A stretch of DNA of 64,000 nt from the NCBI GenBank assembly GCA_900768915.1, contig CAAGEQ010000025.1, forward strand, positions 1 through 64,000, read 5' to 3'. This DNA comes from Candidatus Gastranaerophilales bacterium. Lineage in GTDB: Bacteria > Cyanobacteriota > Vampirovibrionia > Gastranaerophilales > Gastranaerophilaceae. Within the stretch, counting starts at the first letter, position 1. Each line of letters starts with the position of its first letter. Below, piece by piece: positions 18,704 through 26,994 of the stretch. The position numbers were made by a program, and so were the translations under genes. A model generated the notes under the pieces. It made no database searches and was not told the DNA's origin. It worked only from the letters and a program-made list of their open reading frames with translations.

Positions 18704-19438
18704 TTATAACGAACCCCATTGTTGTCGTTGAGTAAACTCCATATTAGGAAACTGCTGTTTATTCATATTTTTCATATACTCTTTTGTATTTATTGAATAT
18801 TTTCCATATTGAGAGGTTGAACTATATTTCGCATAAGTTGGTTTTGGATATGAACGAACACCACTAGGACGAGAGTGACTATATTTACTATAAGTTCCAT
18901 AAGAATTTCTATTATAATTTGATGAATATTTTTCATAAGAACCTTTTTTAATAGAATTTTTCTTACTAGAACTAGCATAAGTTTTATAATTATTTGAACT
19001 TTTTAATGATTTATATGGTGATGACATCTTGATTGTAGGACGTACATAAGGTATCCTTGCACTCATATTTCTATTAAATCTAGGTGGTGTGAATTTTGGA
19101 GGTGCAAATTTAGGATAAGAAATTCTAATCTTTGGATAAGAAAACTTTGGATATATAATTTTAGGTGGGGTAAATTTTATTGGTGCAAACTTCGGGTATT
19201 CTATCTTTATAAAAGCAGAATTATTCGTTCTTTTAATCTGTTGAACATTAGATATATTTTGAGGTTGCAAAGTTTCATTTGTATTATTGATAGTTTTGCT
19301 ATTATAATTTGTATTCACTGAAGACGAATGAAACATACTATTTTGAGTAGCAGATTGATTGTAAAAGGTTGAAGAATTTGCAAATACAAAATTCTGCAAA
19401 AAAACAAGTATCAAAAAACTATAAAACAAATTCTTCAT
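18704..19438 (-). CDS. Secreted YPKF/KYS-repeat protein next to the Hxs cassette
   Basis: The product is 244 residues from the ATG at 19438, chosen for its signal peptide (MKNLFYSFLILVFLQNFVFA); it begins 13 bases after the preceding gene's stop. After an N/Q/S-rich stretch come aromatic-proline-lysine repeats at about residues 75-130 (YPKFAP, FTPPK, YPKFSYPKI, YPKFAPPKFTPPRF). A Tyr/Ser/Lys-rich region follows (YSKYSHSRPS, YAKYSS, YGKYS). It lies 128 bases upstream of hxsA on the same strand. The repetitive, unstructured, secreted nature fits a wall- or envelope-bound protein or a second substrate of the Hxs enzymes. Neither is proven and no family is recognised. Confidence 0.6.
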   Translation of the reverse strand: MKNLFYSFLILVFLQNFVFANSSTFYNQSATQNSMFHSSSVNTNYNSKTINNTNETLQPQNISNVQQIKRTNNSAFIKIEYPKFAPIKFTPPKIIYPKFSYPKIRISYPKFAPPKFTPPRFNRNMSARIPYVRPTIKMSSPYKSLKSSNNYKTYASSSKKNSIKKGSYEKYSSNYNRNSYGTYSKYSHSRPSGVRSYPKPTYAKYSSTSQYGKYSINTKEYMKNMNKQQFPNMEFTQRQQWGSL

Positions 19439-19451
19439 TACATCTTCATTT

Positions 19452-20201
19452 CTAAACTTGTTTATCTTTTTTATACCCAATACTATATATTATCAAAGTA
19501 ACTGTAACTAGATAATAGAAATCTAAAACAATATGTCCATAAGTGAATTTATACAATTCAACCATTAACATAGATAATAACACTACAAATAATATCAAAT
19601 ACCAAACAATATTATAAAATATACGTTTTATTTTTGTATTAAAAGTAATAAATGACAATACATTCATTACAGGATAATAAATAGCCGCAAAAGAAACCAA
19701 TGATGAAATCATAAAAAAATACGGTATTCCGAATGAATCAGCAGAGTAGTTATAAACAAATTTTTCTAAATCTACCATAAATACTGGAACAAAAAATATT
19801 GCCCAAATTGGATAAGAAATATTAAACCAAAAATAAATAAAAGGTTTTTTATTCATTATTGATAATTGCTTAAACCCTTTAAAAGTATTTATCCTAAACA
19901 TAAGAGTAAATACAAATAACGCAATAAAATATCCCCAAAATTGAAAAACTTGGTTATAAACTTTGTATGAAAAACTCAATAAACTGGTATATGTTTTGAT
20001 AGTTTCTGTAGTCTGTGGCAATTGTGCCAATTCTTCAGCAACTTTTCTATTTGTATAATAATCCGGCAAATGAAAATGACAACCGAACATTAGTAAAAAT
20101 GTAAACACTAATACTAAAAAACCAAATAAATAAATTGGATTTTTTAAAAACTCTTTAATCTTTATCACTACTTGATTGTTTTGAATTTGATTCAACATCA
20201 T
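19452..20201 (-). CDS. Multi-pass membrane protein of unknown function
   Basis: The product is 249 residues from the ATG at 20201, where GAGG lies 6 bases upstream. It has about six hydrophobic segments, starting with IYLFGFLVLVFTFLLMFGCHF. The loop after the first helix, DYYTNRKVAEELAQLPQTTE, lies between helices 1 and 2. No transporter or enzyme motif seen. It overlaps the upstream membrane-protein gene by 47 bases and precedes the YPKF-repeat gene, so the four to eight genes from 20526 down to 14243 could form one transcript. A link to export of the Hxs product is speculative. Confidence 0.55.
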   Translation of the reverse strand: MMLNQIQNNQVVIKIKEFLKNPIYLFGFLVLVFTFLLMFGCHFHLPDYYTNRKVAEELAQLPQTTETIKTYTSLLSFSYKVYNQVFQFWGYFIALFVFTLMFRINTFKGFKQLSIMNKKPFIYFWFNISYPIWAIFFVPVFMVDLEKFVYNYSADSFGIPYFFMISSLVSFAAIYYPVMNVLSFITFNTKIKRIFYNIVWYLILFVVLLSMLMVELYKFTYGHIVLDFYYLVTVTLIIYSIGYKKDKQV

Positions 20202-20526
20202 TTTCAACCTCAACTCTTTTCTTGTTAACAAATGCACTTATTAGTTCTAAACCAACTATTAACAACAAAATATCTATTATAAAAGTTGCTAATATCGCAA
20301 ACAAAGAAATACACATTTGAAATCTACCGGAAATAGCAAACATTTGAAATGCAAATGAATATACTTTATTCAATATAAAAACTAATATAGAACCTAAAAT
20401 TTCAAGTGTAATATACGCATAAATATACGATAAAATTAAACCGATTGGCAACCATAAAATCACATATAAACCCTGTAAAATAGGATACTTTAAGTATAAC
20501 GGTTTACATCTAAAATCATTATTCAT
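20155..20526 (-). CDS. Small membrane protein of unknown function
   Basis: The product is 123 residues with three hydrophobic segments (LQGLYVILWLPIGLILSYIY; LEILGSILVFILNKVYSF; LFAILATFIIDILLLIVGLE) and a highly charged tail ending SSSDKD. There is no clear ribosome site. A TAAAAT-like -10 sequence lies only a few bases upstream, so the messenger may be leaderless and this may be the first gene of the Hxs-side operon. No family recognised. Confidence 0.5.
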   Translation of the reverse strand: MNNDFRCKPLYLKYPILQGLYVILWLPIGLILSYIYAYITLEILGSILVFILNKVYSFAFQMFAISGRFQMCISLFAILATFIIDILLLIVGLELISAFVNKKRVEVENDVESNSKQSSSDKD

Positions 20527-20553
20527 AGTTCGTATTTTAGCATATTTTTAAGA

Positions 20554-21141
20554 TTAAATAAAGTCTATTTTAACCCCTAACAAGTTTACAAACTCTCTTA
20601 TAAATGCTGGATGTGCAGGCCAAGCAGGTGAAGTAACAAGATTCCCATCAACAACAGCATTTGATACAGTTTCATTTGGTTCAACCCAAATTGAACCGGC
20701 AGAAATAACATCAGGTTTTAGGGCAATATATGCAGTTGATTTTTTACCTTTCAAAACATCTGCCGTCACAAGCACTTGTGAACCGTGACAAATAGATGCA
20801 ACTGGCTTATTTTCTGCAAAGAAATATTTAACAATCTCAATAACTTTTGTATTAAGTCTAATATATTCAGGTGCTCTACCACCAGGAATAACAAGCCCAT
20901 CATAATTTTCAGGATTTATTGTTTCAAAATCGGCATTAAGAATAAAATTATGTCCACGTTTTTCTGTATATGTTGCATCACCTTCGAAATCGTGAATAGC
21001 AGTTTTGATAACATCACCAGATTTTTTGTCAGGAGCAACAACATCAACATTGATACCCAACATCAAAAGCATTTGATATGGAACCATTATTTCGTAATCT
21101 TCAACAAAATCACCCGCAATCATCAAAACATTTTTAGACAT
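20554..21141 (-). CDS. DJ-1/PfpI family protein
   Basis: The product is 195 residues and covers a full DJ-1/PfpI domain. The nucleophile elbow is ASICHGSQ (Cys 118, His 119), with the conserved Glu of FVEDYE near residue 14 and the IPGGRAPEYIR loop near residue 86. This family includes glyoxalase III/deglycase-like and protease I proteins that protect against reactive aldehydes; the exact activity cannot be chosen from sequence. It is cytoplasmic, with no signal peptide. A palindrome (21189-21203) lies upstream. Confidence 0.88.
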   Translation of the reverse strand: MSKNVLMIAGDFVEDYEIMVPYQMLLMLGINVDVVAPDKKSGDVIKTAIHDFEGDATYTEKRGHNFILNADFETINPENYDGLVIPGGRAPEYIRLNTKVIEIVKYFFAENKPVASICHGSQVLVTADVLKGKKSTAYIALKPDVISAGSIWVEPNETVSNAVVDGNLVTSPAWPAHPAFIREFVNLLGVKIDFI

Positions 21142-21188
21142 AATTTTCTCCTATACTATTTTTAGTACAAATATTTTTTATTTATATT

Positions 21189-21203
21189 GTGCATTTTAAG
21201 CAC
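21189..21203. repeat. Palindrome GTGC-ATTTTAA-GCAC upstream of the DJ-1 gene
   Basis: GTGCATTTTAAGCAC lies about 48 bases before the DJ-1 start. A near-identical copy, GTGCATTTCAAGCAC, is at 58036-58050. It may be an operator or the core of a repeat element. Confidence 0.4.
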
Positions 21204-21257
21204 ACTTTGCAATAACATCATTTTGCACCAAACATAGAAATTTTGTAAGAGTAAATT

Positions 21258-22430
21258 TTACAAAAAATTTTTTTTATTTTTTATTAAATAATCAATGTCT
21301 TTCTTTATTTGTTTTTTTAATTGTTCAAAGTTCATTCTAGTAATATCTATTTTTGTTTTTGAAAAGAACCACATATCATTTTCTGAGTCATAACACCAAA
21401 ATCCATTATTAACCTTGCTACGACACTCTTCTTTTTCACCAATAAAATCTTTATAATTATTTAAAACATCTTTTGTTATTTCCTGTTTTAAATCATCGTT
21501 TTTTTGTGGCTTCTTTTTTATAATATTAAAATATTTTCTATACTCATTATTTGTAATTTGAACTCCTAATGTGAAAATTTTATAGTTTGTATTATTAGAT
21601 ATATCATTTCTAAATTTCGAAATATTATCATAATCTCTATGATGTAATGATAACATTACGTCCATATAAGGATATTTTGCTTTATTAACAAAATAAACAC
21701 CACCATATACATCTTTATTATTTAAATCAGATAAAATATCTCCCAATAAATTAGAATAAAAAATTTTTTCTATAAAATAATAAAAATTATTTTTTTCTGC
21801 TATTTCTTTTACACTTTCCATTTGTTTAATAAACTCACCATAAGTAAGAGTACTATTTTTAGTAAAAGATAATTCTTTTTTTAACTCAACCAATAATCTT
21901 AAACACTCAATATAATTCTTTATTATTGATTTCTCATCTTCTTTAAATACTGTCAAATCAACATTTTGCAATCCAAGCAATATTGTTTCATACGATACAA
22001 AACTCATATTTGGTTTTAATTCAAAATACGGTTTTATAAACGATGCTAAAATTATTTTAGTATTAGATTTTCCTTCTATATAATTATTTAATTGTGCAGA
22101 ATCTGGCAAAGATTTAAATTTATTTTCAATAATATATAATGTATCTCCTAATTTAAAACTTATATCAGCATTACATTTTTTATTTATTTCTTTACCTGTA
22201 TATATATTTTTCTGCATAACTTTTGATACTGTTTCTTCACGTTTAACATCAAAGTTAGACAAATCAATTTTAGATAAATCTAAATCTTTAACAAAAATAG
22301 GTAAAACTTGAATTGGTTGTTTTTCTATAAGCCAAGCCCAAAAATTTGAATGAAATAATTCTCTTGAGCATAAAGACAAACGAAACATTACATTATTAGA
22401 AATTTCAACTAACGTATCTTTCAAACACAT
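21258..22430 (-). CDS. PD-(D/E)XK nuclease superfamily protein
   Basis: The product is 390 residues; the ATG at 22430 is preferred because AGGAG lies 6 bases upstream. The N terminus (ELFHSNFWAWLIEKQP) and catalytic core match the PDDEXK_4 family (PF14281): Asp 89 in NADISFK, then Glu 102 and Lys 104 in YIIENKFKS, followed by AQLNNY. Such proteins are presumed DNA nucleases, often in accessory or defence regions. The gene sits 12 bases after a glycosyltransferase gene in the same direction, and an XRE regulator lies beyond that. No methyltransferase or toxin partner is visible. Metal-dependent DNA cleavage is inferred. Confidence 0.75.
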   Translation of the reverse strand: MCLKDTLVEISNNVMFRLSLCSRELFHSNFWAWLIEKQPIQVLPIFVKDLDLSKIDLSNFDVKREETVSKVMQKNIYTGKEINKKCNADISFKLGDTLYIIENKFKSLPDSAQLNNYIEGKSNTKIILASFIKPYFELKPNMSFVSYETILLGLQNVDLTVFKEDEKSIIKNYIECLRLLVELKKELSFTKNSTLTYGEFIKQMESVKEIAEKNNFYYFIEKIFYSNLLGDILSDLNNKDVYGGVYFVNKAKYPYMDVMLSLHHRDYDNISKFRNDISNNTNYKIFTLGVQITNNEYRKYFNIIKKKPQKNDDLKQEITKDVLNNYKDFIGEKEECRSKVNNGFWCYDSENDMWFFSKTKIDITRMNFEQLKKQIKKDIDYLIKNKKNFL

Positions 22431-22448
22431 AAACAACTCCTATTTTGA

Positions 22449-23525
22449 TTAAACTTTCATATTTTCTTCCATTAGTTTTAAATATCTTTGAACAAAACTA
22501 TCACTAGTAAATGATTTTGAAGTTTTCAAACTATTCTTAGACAATTCTAAATATTCAGTATTGCCTAATTCTAACATATTTTTCATAGCATCAACAAGTG
22601 AGTCAACTGACCTATTTTTTGCATCATAGACATAACCATTATAAGCATTTTCTATACAATCACATGCTCCACAATGATTTGATACAATAGCCGGAACACC
22701 ACAAGATAACGCTTCTGTAGTAACCATTCCATAAGGTTCTAATAATGATGGCATAATTAAACAGTCTATACTATTATAAAACTTCGACATATCATTATAA
22801 AACCCAAGAAATTCACAATATTTTTCAATACCATATAATTTAAGTAACAATTTTACGAAAAAATTATCTGATGGATAAATTATTTTAACCTTAAAATTTT
22901 TATTATAATATTTCAATTTTTTAATTGCTTTCAATGCAATATATCCACCTTTTCTCTCAAATCCTACTGCACATAAACCAAATACAAAAGGAACTTCCTT
23001 TTTAAATTTAGAATGTTGTAATCCATATTCTTCAATTGGTGGTGGAATAACAATGATTCTATGTTCATCAACATCATAATTATCAATCATGTCTTGTTTT
23101 AAAATATTTGAGGAAACTACTACTATTTTTGTATTTTTTAAATTATTTTTTGTAATATTAAACTCGCTCAATCTTTTATTATGACGTTTTTCTTTGAATA
23201 TTTTATATAAATTAAACTTAAATTTAGAAAACAACATTTTTATACGAAACGGATAACTATGGTCATGAATATAAGTAATATCAGATGGGACACATGCTTT
23301 ATCGGATAAAATCAAATCATAATTTGCTCGATTATTTTCTATTTCATCAAATTTATAAATATTTTCAAATAAATTATGAACATTGTTTCTTACATTATTA
23401 CAATACAAGTCAATTGTATAATTACATTTTTTCAAACCATTAAGTAATATATAATTAAGTTTGACACCGCCAGAATGAAAATTTGAATCCGTATAAATAT
23501 GCGTAACAAAAGCGATTTTCTTCAT
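22449..23525 (-). CDS. Glycosyltransferase, GT4 family
   Basis: The product is 358 residues. The N-terminal Rossmann domain opens with IAFVTHIYTDSNFHSGGVKLN. The C-terminal domain has the GT4 pattern: FVFGLCAVGFERKGGYIALKA, then SLLEPYGMVTTEALSCGVPAIVSN, an E-x7-E nucleotide-sugar site. It transfers sugars to an acceptor for envelope polysaccharide, glycolipid or glycoprotein; donor and acceptor are unknown. It is divergent from the XRE regulator gene, with palindromic operator-like sites between them, so the regulator may control it together with the nuclease. Confidence 0.88.
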   Translation of the reverse strand: MKKIAFVTHIYTDSNFHSGGVKLNYILLNGLKKCNYTIDLYCNNVRNNVHNLFENIYKFDEIENNRANYDLILSDKACVPSDITYIHDHSYPFRIKMLFSKFKFNLYKIFKEKRHNKRLSEFNITKNNLKNTKIVVVSSNILKQDMIDNYDVDEHRIIVIPPPIEEYGLQHSKFKKEVPFVFGLCAVGFERKGGYIALKAIKKLKYYNKNFKVKIIYPSDNFFVKLLLKLYGIEKYCEFLGFYNDMSKFYNSIDCLIMPSLLEPYGMVTTEALSCGVPAIVSNHCGACDCIENAYNGYVYDAKNRSVDSLVDAMKNMLELGNTEYLELSKNSLKTSKSFTSDSFVQRYLKLMEENMKV

Positions 23526-23540
23526 TTTTATATCCTTATT

Positions 23541-23603
23541 ATAAGTTATAACTTATATTTTATAAGGTATAACATGGTTATATTTATAAGTCAAACTTTA
23601 TAA
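23541..23603. promoter_or_regulatory. Candidate operators for the XRE regulator
   Basis: ATAAGTTATAACTTAT (23541-23556) is a perfect 16-bp palindrome. Related half-sites ATAAGT and ACTTTATAA recur at 23585-23602. They lie between the divergent glycosyltransferase and XRE genes, the usual position for an autoregulated XRE operator. Confidence 0.5.
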
Positions 23604-23614
23604 ACTTATAAATT

Positions 23615-23836
23615 ATGAACAAGAAAGAACTACTAAAAAGATTTGGCAAGAATGTCAAAATAGAACGAATAAAAAAAGACCTTACGCAAGAAATGCTTGC
23701 AGAAATAATGGACGTTTCACAAAATTATATTGCTAGTATTGAATGTGGAAATGCAAATATGTCATTGGCAAAAGTTTTAGAACTATCAAATTTTTTAAAA
23801 GTTGATATATCAAACTTATTAGACTTTTCAGAATAA
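23615..23836 (+). CDS. XRE-family HTH transcriptional regulator
   Basis: The product is 73 residues, essentially one Cro/CI-type helix-turn-helix (LTQEMLAEIMDVSQNYIASIECG, residues 23-45) flanked by the usual helices. There is no effector or protease domain. Proteins of this size often act alone as repressors or as the antidote-side regulator of small modules, but no toxin gene adjoins. Palindromic sites upstream suggest autoregulation and control of the divergent glycosyltransferase-nuclease pair. Confidence 0.88.
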   Translation: MNKKELLKRFGKNVKIERIKKDLTQEMLAEIMDVSQNYIASIECGNANMSLAKVLELSNFLKVDISNLLDFSE

Positions 23837-23940
23837 AAATATTATACAAAGCAACCAAATTTACACTAATTGACAAAATTCAAAAAAAAGAATAAAATAA
23901 CTAGGCAAATGTTATGATTTAACGTTTTGAGGTTGTTTTT

Positions 23941-24165
23941 ATGAAAATCGTATCAATCAGTAATTCTTATAATCCAATATTTGGAAAAACAAATAATGCC
24001 AAGAAATCTAAAAAAGAAACAAATAATAATATAAATACAGCCAACATAATGCTAGGTACAGGTTCTGTAATGACTGCAGCATTAATTGGTTTAACAATCT
24101 CTGGGAAAAAAGGTCACGGACCTTTAAAAAATCTTTTTAATAAAAAGATTGATGTTAAGGCGTAG
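23941..24165 (+). CDS. 74-residue membrane protein with NPIFGK tail
   Basis: The N terminus MKIVSISNSYNPIFGKTNNA is the clearest example of the short N/S-rich tail ending in F-G-K seen on several proteins in the window. A basic stretch follows, then one hydrophobic segment (about residues 36-52, IMLGTGSVMTAALIGLTI) and a basic C terminus. It resembles the 143-residue protein at 13808 in layout (tail, basic region, one membrane segment). The only upstream purine match is GAGG 10 bases before the ATG. Function unknown. Confidence 0.6.
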   Translation: MKIVSISNSYNPIFGKTNNAKKSKKETNNNINTANIMLGTGSVMTAALIGLTISGKKGHGPLKNLFNKKIDVKA

Positions 24166-24403
24166 AACAATATTGTTATTTGTTATAAAAACAACAAACT
24201 ATTTAAATAAAATAAATTTATTTTATTTAATTATTATTTTAAACATATCTCTATTGTCAGGCATAGCCTGACATTGCTATTCTAAATAGACCTTAAAACA
24301 AGTTCAAGGTGAGTGTTATTTTGTATCATTCCAAATTTTTCAAAATCTCTGTTTAAAAGATACTTCGGCTAAAGCAAATGTATCTTTTCACAACAAATTA
24401 AAC
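24166..24403. repeat. Non-coding stretch with palindromes and repeat remnants
   Basis: No gene is seen. TGTCAGGC-ATA-GCCTGACA (24255-24273) is a perfect 8-bp-arm palindrome, related to TCAGGC-TTT-GCCTGA at 25010-25024. Around 24290-24320, AAACAAGTTC resembles a decayed copy of the AAACAAGTTCGGAATGAC repeat. AAAAGATAC and GTATCTTTT (24356-24387) form a hairpin whose loop contains GGCTAAAG, also found near 29330 in the opposite orientation. Confidence 0.5.
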
Positions 24404-24443
24404 AAAAAAAGAAACCTTCGACCATATCAATCGAAGATTTCTT
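24404..24443 (-). terminator. Terminator of the 134-residue gene
   Basis: On the minus strand, GAAATCTTCGA and TCGAAGGTTTC form an 11-bp stem with one mismatch and a 9-base loop, followed by TTTTTTT. Confidence 0.8.
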
Positions 24444-24478
24444 CAACACATATTTACATTAAATTTTTATAATAACAC

Positions 24479-24883
24479 CTATTTAATCATTATACCGGTT
24501 GAATCTTTTGGCAATACAACTGCTTGTCCAATAACATTTTTCTTAACTTCAAAACCTTGAGGAATAGTTTGAGTACCAATTCTCATACCAAAGAAGTTGT
24601 TACAAATAGAATATGAGCCATAACCATTCATTACAAACTTCGCATTTTCAGGAAGTTTACCAGCCTTGTTGATACCTTCTACTTGTTTGTCTGTCATAAA
24701 ACCTGTCATCAAACGTAGAGTACTAATTTTAGGTGGTTCAACATCATTTTTTGAAGAAACAAAAGAATCATTAGTTTCCTGTTGTACTGGTGCTGAAACG
24801 TTTTCTGCTTTTGGTGCATTCTCTACATTTTGTTTGAATGAAACATTTGCTCTTGATACACCGATTGAACCTATTGCTGTCAT
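24479..24883 (-). CDS. Small protein with N/S-rich tail, unknown function
   Basis: The product is 134 residues from the ATG at 24883, chosen because AGGGGG lies 7 bases upstream; the ATG two codons earlier would sit almost on the ribosome site. The N terminus (MTAIGSIGVSRANVSFKQN) is one of the tails ending in an aromatic-Lys motif. A polar linker follows, then a compact C-terminal domain of about 75 residues (FVMNGYGSYSICNNFFGMRI; TIPQGFEVKKNVIGQAVVLP) that may be a small beta-fold. No signal peptide or known family. It is flanked on both sides by TCAGGC/GCCTGA palindromes and has its own terminator. Confidence 0.6.
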   Translation of the reverse strand: MTAIGSIGVSRANVSFKQNVENAPKAENVSAPVQQETNDSFVSSKNDVEPPKISTLRLMTGFMTDKQVEGINKAGKLPENAKFVMNGYGSYSICNNFFGMRIGTQTIPQGFEVKKNVIGQAVVLPKDSTGIMIK

Positions 24884-24889
24884 ACACAT

Positions 24890-25110
24890 TCCCCCTGTTT
24901 AATACCTACCTACACTTATAGAAAGCATTGAACAGAAATTATTTGCTAGTTTGTTAATAAATTGAAACAAAAATTTTATATTATATAACTATTTTTAAAT
25001 AAATATGTGTCAGGCTTTGCCTGAGAAAAGAAAAAATAATCCAAGACAGCGATGCAACGAAGTAATCCAGTATAGAGTCATTCCGAACTTGTTGCAAAAT
25101 TGAATAATGG
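24890..25110. repeat. Upstream non-coding region with palindromes
   Basis: It contains TCAGGC-TTT-GCCTGA (25010-25024). ATAATCCAAGACAGCGAT, near 25036, is almost repeated near 58229. AATCCAGTATAGAGTCATTCC, near 25064, is repeated in inverted form near 29281. GTCATTCCGAACTTGTT (25077-25093) pairs perfectly with AACAAGTTCGGAATGAC (25118-25134). No gene seen. Confidence 0.7.
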
Positions 25111-25332
25111 ATTCCGAAACAAGTTCGGAATGACGAAAAAACAATGGTCATGCTGAATTTATTTCAGATTCTCTTCTTTATTAGATTCCTAAACAAGTTC
25201 GGAATGACGAAAAAGCAACAGTCATGCTGAATTTATTTCAGCATCTCTTCTTTATTAGATTCCTAAACAAGTTCGGAATGACGAAAAACCAATGGTAATA
25301 CTGAATTTATTTCAACATCTCTTTCGAATATA
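25111..25332. repeat. Three tandem 74-bp palindromic repeats
   Basis: Units begin at 25111, 25185 and 25259, each opening with ATTCC[GT]AAACAAGTTCGGAA and carrying a second palindrome, CTGAATTTATTTCAG. Units 1 and 2 differ at a few bases; unit 3 decays at its end. The layout suits REP/BIME-like intergenic elements, not CRISPR. Confidence 0.85.
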
Positions 25333-25360
25333 TTCTTCACTTTGTTCTGTCATAACAAAA

Positions 25361-25389
25361 AAAGACCTTGTTTAAAACAAGGTCTTTTT
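25361..25389. terminator. Terminator of gatA (bidirectional hairpin)
   Basis: AAAGACCTTGTTT pairs with AAACAAGGTCTTT. T runs follow on both strands. It lies 25 bases after the gatA stop on the minus strand. Confidence 0.88.
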
Positions 25390-25413
25390 ATTATTAAATA
25401 TATTACTAGATTC

Positions 25414-26895
25414 CTACTTAGCACAGCAACAAACATCTGGTGCAAAATGCTTATAGAAATCATTTTGTTGTTCAAACTGATAACCAACATTAAACAACAA
25501 AGATTCTTTCAATTGAGGAGTCATTATTTGTAAACCAATTGGCATACCATCTGAATCAAATCCTGCAGGAATACTCATAGCAGGAATACCAACCAAGTTT
25601 GCACAAATAGTTGCAATATCAGTTAAATACATTGCAAGTGGATCTTCTGTTCTTGCACCTAAATCAAATGCTGTATTTGGACAAGTTGGAGAAATCAATG
25701 CATCAACTTTTGAGAATACTTCATTAAATTCATCAGCAACTAATCTACGCATTTGTTGTGCTTTTTTGTAATATGCATCATAATAACCTGAACTCAATGC
25801 ATAAGTACCAAGCATTATTCTACGTTTAACTTCATCACCAAAACCCTCTGCTCTAGACTTGCAATACATATCAATCAAGTTTTCAGCATTTGCTGTTCTG
25901 TGTCCATAACGAACACCATCAAATCTCGCTAAGTTAGAACTACATTCAGCAGTTGCAAGAATATAATAAATACCGATTGAATATTTCAATTTTGGTAAAG
26001 ATACTTCAACAACTTCTGCACCTAATGACTTGTAAACATCAACTGCATGTTGAACTGCTTTACGAACATCTTCTGAAACAGCATCAGTCATTAAATCAGA
26101 AATAACACCAATTTTCTTTCCTTTTAAACTATCATTCAAATGACCTGCATAGTGTTCAACAGGAATATTCAATGACGTTGAATCGTGAGAATCATAACCT
26201 GAAATAACTTCTAACAATAATGCTGCATCTTCAACAGTTCTAGCGAACGGTCCAATTTGGTCAAGAGATGATGCAAAAGCAATCAAACCATATCTAGAAA
26301 CTCTACCATAAGTAGGTTTCATACCAACCAAACCGCAGAAACTAGCAGGCAAACGGATACTTCCGCCTGTATCAGAACCAAGTGCTAATGTTGCTTCACA
26401 TGCTGCAACAGATGCGGCAGAACCACCTGAAGAGCCACCAGGAACTTTGTTTAAATTCCAAGGATTGTGAACCTTTCTGAATGCTGAGTTTTCGTTAGAA
26501 GAACCCATTGCGAATTCATCAAGGTTTGCTTTACCAACAACAGGGATACCGTTATCTAACAATTTTTGAGTAACAGTTGCGTTGTATGGAGAAACAAAGT
26601 TTTCTAAAATCTTGCTTGAAGCAGTTGTTTTAGAACCTACCAAATTCATATTATCTTTTAATGCCAATGGAACACCAGCCAATAGTGGTAATTCTTGACC
26701 ATTAGCAACCATTTCATCAACTTTTTTTGCTGTATTTAAAGCGATTTCATCAGTAACAGAATTGAATGCACAAATCTTGTCATCAACTTCATCAATTCTA
26801 GATAAAGCAGCCTTCGTCAATTCTGTAGCAGAAACTTCTTTATTTGCTATCATTCTGCTTTGTTCAGCAGCCGTCTTCTTTAAAATTTCTTCCAT
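25414..26895 (-). CDS. gatA: Asp-tRNA(Asn)/Glu-tRNA(Gln) amidotransferase subunit A
   Basis: The product is 493 residues, full length for GatA. The subunit releases ammonia from glutamine or asparagine, for the GatB kinase-transferase to amidate mischarged Glu-tRNA(Gln) or Asp-tRNA(Asn). The amidase-signature triad is in place: Lys 80 (PLALKDN), Ser 155 (GGSSGGSA) and Ser 179 (GSDTGGSIRLPASFCG). gatB and gatC are not next to it. The start ATG is the one beginning MEEILKKTAAEQS, preceded by GAGG. It lies between the repeat cluster and a LuxR-type gene, and has its own terminator. Confidence 0.96.
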   Translation of the reverse strand: MEEILKKTAAEQSRMIANKEVSATELTKAALSRIDEVDDKICAFNSVTDEIALNTAKKVDEMVANGQELPLLAGVPLALKDNMNLVGSKTTASSKILENFVSPYNATVTQKLLDNGIPVVGKANLDEFAMGSSNENSAFRKVHNPWNLNKVPGGSSGGSAASVAACEATLALGSDTGGSIRLPASFCGLVGMKPTYGRVSRYGLIAFASSLDQIGPFARTVEDAALLLEVISGYDSHDSTSLNIPVEHYAGHLNDSLKGKKIGVISDLMTDAVSEDVRKAVQHAVDVYKSLGAEVVEVSLPKLKYSIGIYYILATAECSSNLARFDGVRYGHRTANAENLIDMYCKSRAEGFGDEVKRRIMLGTYALSSGYYDAYYKKAQQMRRLVADEFNEVFSKVDALISPTCPNTAFDLGARTEDPLAMYLTDIATICANLVGIPAMSIPAGFDSDGMPIGLQIMTPQLKESLLFNVGYQFEQQNDFYKHFAPDVCCCAK

Positions 26896-26994
26896 TATTC
26901 ACCTCTTAATCTATAAAAAAATTATAACAAAAAAAATTTTCTTGCACAAATCTAACAAGAACTTGGGGTACGTATAACATGAAAAACTCTTAAT

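Noticed and set aside
24255..24273. Terminator for the 74-residue gene
   Set aside because: The perfect hairpin has no T run on either strand; it is better read as a repeat element.
25111..25332. CRISPR array
   Set aside because: Units are contiguous 74-bp repeats without unique spacers, and no cas genes are seen.
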